Of a DNA stretch of 9,332 nt, positions 8,176-9,332 are shown piece by piece. The notes beneath the pieces are model-generated. The model was given only the letters and a program-made list of their open reading frames with translations, did not search any database and had not been told where the DNA came from. Position 1 is the first letter of the stretch. Every line of letters starts with the position of its first letter. The DNA comes from UBA11524 sp964464815 (lineage in GTDB: Bacteria; Bacillota; Clostridia; Christensenellales; Aristaeellaceae): positions 1 to 9,332 of the forward strand of contig CAYXHF010000062.1 in assembly GCA_964464815.1 (NCBI GenBank), written 5' to 3'. The translations under genes were made by a program, and so were the position numbers.

Positions 8176-8206
8176 GGCTGAATTTCAGCCATCTGCTTCT
8201 TGCAGA
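8176..8206 (-). other. Two adjacent small hairpins in the leader of the fibre gene
   Basis: GGCTGA (8176-8181) pairs with TCAGCC (8185-8190) around a 3-nt loop, and TCTGC (8192-8196) pairs with GCAGA (8202-8206) around a 5-nt loop. Both would lie in the roughly 150- to 175-nt leader between the predicted start site and the TTG start codon. There is no T-run, so they are not a terminator. A regulatory role is speculative. Confidence 0.35.
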
Positions 8207-8301
8207 AATTTTGCTCGCTATCGTACCACCTCATTGATTCAAAGCTTCCCTGGCGTTAAAACGAACATCGCGGCGGGAACGGGCGTTCGTCTTTCAACAG
8301 G

Positions 8302-8330
8302 AGGATAGCATGTTTTGCGGAAAATGGCAA
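8302..8330 (-). promoter_or_regulatory. Predicted promoter of the phage-derived operon
   Basis: On the minus strand TTGCCA (8330-8325) is followed by a 17-nt spacer and TATCCT (8307-8302), the same -10 hexamer as predicted for gpmI. Transcription would start near 8295. The -35 box lies 5 nt downstream of the last phased CTTAAA repeat, which strengthens the call. Confidence 0.55.
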
Positions 8331-8335
8331 GGAAA

Positions 8336-8371
8336 TTTAAGGCCATTTAAGAAGGTTTAAGCTGATTTAAG
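8336..8371 (-). promoter_or_regulatory. Four phased CTTAAA direct repeats, candidate activator site
   Basis: TTTAAG on the plus strand (CTTAAA on the minus) occurs at 8336-8341, 8346-8351, 8356-8361 and 8366-8371, so the spacing is exactly 10 bp each time. In the direction of the fibre gene the array ends 5 nt before the -35 box. Direct repeats one helical turn apart at this position are the usual layout for OmpR/PhoB-family response-regulator binding. Alternatively the phased A/T runs could bend the DNA or act as an UP element. The regulator is not in the window. Confidence 0.6.
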
Positions 8372-8481
8372 ATTGAAAGGATGCATGGGGAAGCTTTCTT
8401 CAAAAAAAATTGATTTTCTGTGAACCAAACGCCCTTTTCGTCCGTCTAATATAGGAAGGCATATCAAAAGGAGGTTTTGCA

Positions 8482-8574
8482 GTGGATGCACGATGTCAGG
8501 CGCTATCCTACGCCGAAGGGGGGTGGGGCATTGGCGATTCTGTTAGGATAAACGAAAACCCGCGTCATGCGTGA
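8482..8574 (+). CDS. Doubtful 30-residue ORF
   Basis: GTG at 8482 is preceded by AGGAGG at 8469-8474, a good 7-nt spacing. The product begins MDARCQALSYAEGGWGIGD and resembles nothing I know. TAATAT at 8447-8452 could be a -10 box, but no matching -35 is evident. The stop codon lies within the stem of the 8558-8594 hairpin. It may be a leader peptide, the remnant 5' end of a lost gene, or chance. Confidence 0.25.
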   Translation: MDARCQALSYAEGGWGIGDSVRINENPRHA

Positions 8575-8594
8575 AAGGAACGCATGACGCGGGT
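8551..8594 (-). terminator. Second (distal) terminator downstream of tRNA-Leu
   Basis: A perfect 15-bp stem (8558-8572 with 8580-8594) has a 7-nt loop. On the minus strand it is followed by TTTTCGTTT, on the plus strand by AAAGAAATGG, so it works best for minus-strand transcription. It backs up the terminator at 8611-8641 and separates the tRNA from the phage-derived operon. Confidence 0.75.
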
Positions 8595-8610
8595 AAAGAA
8601 ATGGAGACAC

Positions 8611-8641
8611 AAAAAAAGTCTTCTGAGAAAGCTCAGAAGAC
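8611..8641 (-). terminator. First terminator of tRNA-Leu
   Basis: A perfect 10-bp stem, GTCTTCTGAG (8618-8627) with its complement at 8632-8641, has a 4-nt loop. On the minus strand it is followed by seven T residues (8617-8611). It begins 5 nt after the tRNA 3' end. Confidence 0.88.
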
Positions 8642-8646
8642 GAACG

Positions 8647-8728
8647 TGCGGCCGACGGGACTTGAACCCGTACCCATTGCTGGACACGCCCCTCAAACGT
8701 GCGCGTATGCCAATTCCGCCACGGCCGC
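8647..8728 (-). tRNA. tRNA-Leu (anticodon GAG)
   Basis: An 82-nt type II tRNA. The acceptor strands GCGGCCG (8728-8722) and CGGCCGC (8654-8648) pair fully, with A73 at 8647. The D-arm has the usual GGCGGAATTGGC. The anticodon stem CACGT/GCGTG encloses TTGAGGG with anticodon GAG, which reads CUC and CUU codons. A variable arm with a CCA/TGG stem and the T-arm ACGGG-TTCAAGT-CCCGT follow. CCA is not encoded and would be added by nucleotidyltransferase. Confidence 0.96.
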
Positions 8729-8740
8729 AAGAACAAAATA

Positions 8741-8769
8741 ATTATATCAAAAGGGAAGGCATTTGTCAA
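8741..8769 (-). promoter_or_regulatory. Consensus sigma-A promoter of tRNA-Leu
   Basis: On the minus strand TTGACA (8769-8764), a 17-nt spacer and TATAAT (8746-8741) match the housekeeping consensus at every position. The start site would fall near 8734, giving a 5' extension of only about six nucleotides before the mature tRNA. Confidence 0.92.
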
Positions 8770-8817
8770 GGGGTGAAATGGAAAACAAACCAACTCAGGG
8801 AAAAAACAAGCGAAAAA

Positions 8818-8887
8818 GAGCCAACTACGCGGAAATTGCAGGAATATCGCGTCAACCCAATCGCGAAATGGGTTTCGAAAGGGCCAA
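8818..8887. repeat. Second arm of long-range inverted repeat (partner at 1-70)
   Basis: Bases 8853-8887 are an exact reverse complement of 1-35, with weaker similarity down to 8818. This arm starts the gene-free repeat region that fills the rest of the window. Its AAGGGCC end overlaps the first of three short palindromes. The arm lies just upstream of the tRNA-Leu promoter. Confidence 0.85.
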
Positions 8888-8943
8888 TGGCCCTTCGCAG
8901 GTCAAGGGCAGAGCCCTTGTGGGGTCTGGGGTAAAACCCCAGA
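8879..8943. repeat. Three consecutive short GC-rich palindromes
   Basis: There are three perfect 7-bp hairpins in 65 nt: 8879-8885 with 8889-8895 (loop AAT), 8903-8909 with 8913-8919 (loop AGA), and 8925-8931 with 8937-8943 (loop TAAAA). Similar hairpin chains occur as dispersed intergenic repeats in several Clostridia, by recollection. No T-run or coding frame is associated. Confidence 0.7.
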
Positions 8944-9067
8944 GGTGCAACAAGAAAAAACGCACTCAATCCTCTATCCAGACCCGCAAAGCACGCGCTC
9001 GAAGAGTCGCGGAGACTAATTTTCTTCCCGCATGGAAAGAAACAAGCATGGTTTAAGGGAATTGCTT

Positions 9068-9174
9068 GGCTTTCTCCGGGTTACTTGACTTTGTGTGTTG
9101 CAACCAAGGGGCTTTCCGGTCGCCCCTTGGAACCCTTCGGATTTCTCCGTGTTAGTTGGCTTTGGTGTGGCAAT
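9068..9174. repeat. Degenerate direct repeat, 71-bp period
   Basis: About 36 nt starting at 9068 (GGCTTTCTCCGGGTTACTTG ...) recur with changes at 9139 (GGATTTCTCCGTGTTAGTTG ...), including the later TTTG, GTGT and GCAA blocks. An old internal duplication inside the inverted-repeat unit explains this best. Confidence 0.5.
9104..9130. repeat. 9-bp hairpin inside the repeat unit
   Basis: CCAAGGGGC (9104-9112) pairs with GCCCCTTGG (9122-9130) around a 9-nt loop. There is no T-run on either side, so it is not an intrinsic terminator. It may be a structural part of the repeat. Confidence 0.5.
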
Positions 9175-9332
9175 GAAGGAGTGACCGGTTTTCTTTGGGG
9201 CAGACAATGTCTGGTCGTGGCGGAATGTGCAAAGCGTGGTTTTTTAAGCAGAAGTGTTGCCGTCCTTACGGGAAGGAAATTAGTCTCCGCGGCTCTGCGA
9301 GCGCGTGCTTTGCTGGTTCGTGGAGAGGATTG

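Larger units (their letters stand above)
8967..9332. repeat. 64-bp inverted repeats enclosing a 238-bp gene-free core
   Basis: The left arm 8967-9030 and the right arm 9269-9332 match as inverted repeats with 9 mismatches in 64 (about 86%). Both outer ends are CAATCCTCT, and both carry GCAAAGCACGCGCTCG and CGGAGACTAATTT. The core (9031-9268) has no credible ORF. This could be a MITE-like non-autonomous element or two copies of a dispersed repeat. The right arm reaches the last base, so the boundary and any target-site duplication cannot be seen. Confidence 0.75.

Noticed and set aside
8200..8250. Possible T-box riboswitch in the fibre-gene leader (GAGGTGGTACG on the minus strand)
   Set aside because: Only GGTGGTAC fits. 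The following bases do not match CCGCG, the leader is too short for Stem I, there is no terminator, and no aminoacyl-tRNA synthetase or amino-acid gene follows.
8558..8594. Hairpin as a plus-strand terminator for the short ORF
   Set aside because: The plus-strand sequence after the stem is A-rich with no T-run. The T-run lies on the minus-strand side.
8763..9056. A 97-codon plus-strand ORF in the repeat region
   Set aside because: It runs through the inverted-repeat arm and three palindromes, is very rich in Lys/Arg, and lacks a ribosome site.
8879..9130. CRISPR-like array
   Set aside because: The short palindromes differ in sequence and spacing, and no repeat-spacer periodicity or cas gene is present.

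Overview
The window looks like a chromosome segment of a low- to mid-GC Gram-positive anaerobe of the Bacillota, most likely a gut member of class Clostridia. This rests on strong AGGAGG-type ribosome binding sites, a cofactor-independent phosphoglycerate mutase, a tRNA gene without encoded CCA, and phage lysis proteins that resemble those of intestinal Clostridia. The species cannot be told from the sequence alone.

Layout. Positions 1-70 carry one arm of an inverted repeat whose partner is at 8818-8887. gpmI (209-1786, +) is a single-gene unit with its own promoter, Shine-Dalgarno and strong terminator (1826-1871). Everything from 1900 to 8143 lies on the minus strand and is of phage origin. 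In transcription order it holds a giant baseplate/fibre protein with an embedded GH2 beta-galactosidase (8143-3911), an NlpC/P60-SH3 endolysin (3932-3186), a small holin-like membrane protein (3184-2864), a possible 28-residue ORF (2856-2770), and a frameshifted SH3-domain gene remnant (2741-1900). The first three genes are tightly packed (22-nt overlap, then a 1-nt gap) and look like one operon. It appears to be driven by a promoter at 8330-8302, directly downstream of four CTTAAA repeats spaced exactly 10 bp apart. There is no capsid, terminase, tape measure or integrase gene here, so this is either an isolated phage remnant or a domesticated tail-tip-plus-lysis cassette.

Upstream of that promoter lies a stretch with a doubtful 30-codon ORF (8482-8574, +). 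Next come two tandem terminators and a tRNA-Leu(GAG) gene (8728-8647, -) with a perfect-consensus promoter (TTGACA-N17-TATAAT). From about 8770 to the end I see no credible gene. That part is built of repeats: the inverted-repeat arm, three short palindromes, a 64-bp inverted repeat pair (8967-9030 / 9269-9332), a degenerate direct repeat and a 9-bp hairpin.

How the genes would work together (inference): the fibre protein has no signal peptide and would be made in the cytoplasm, as phage tail proteins are. Its N terminus would dock on a baseplate, and the GH2, Big2 and lectin-like parts would bind and trim surface glycans. The holin-like protein and endolysin would release it by lysis. gpmI and the tRNA are ordinary housekeeping genes that flank the cassette.
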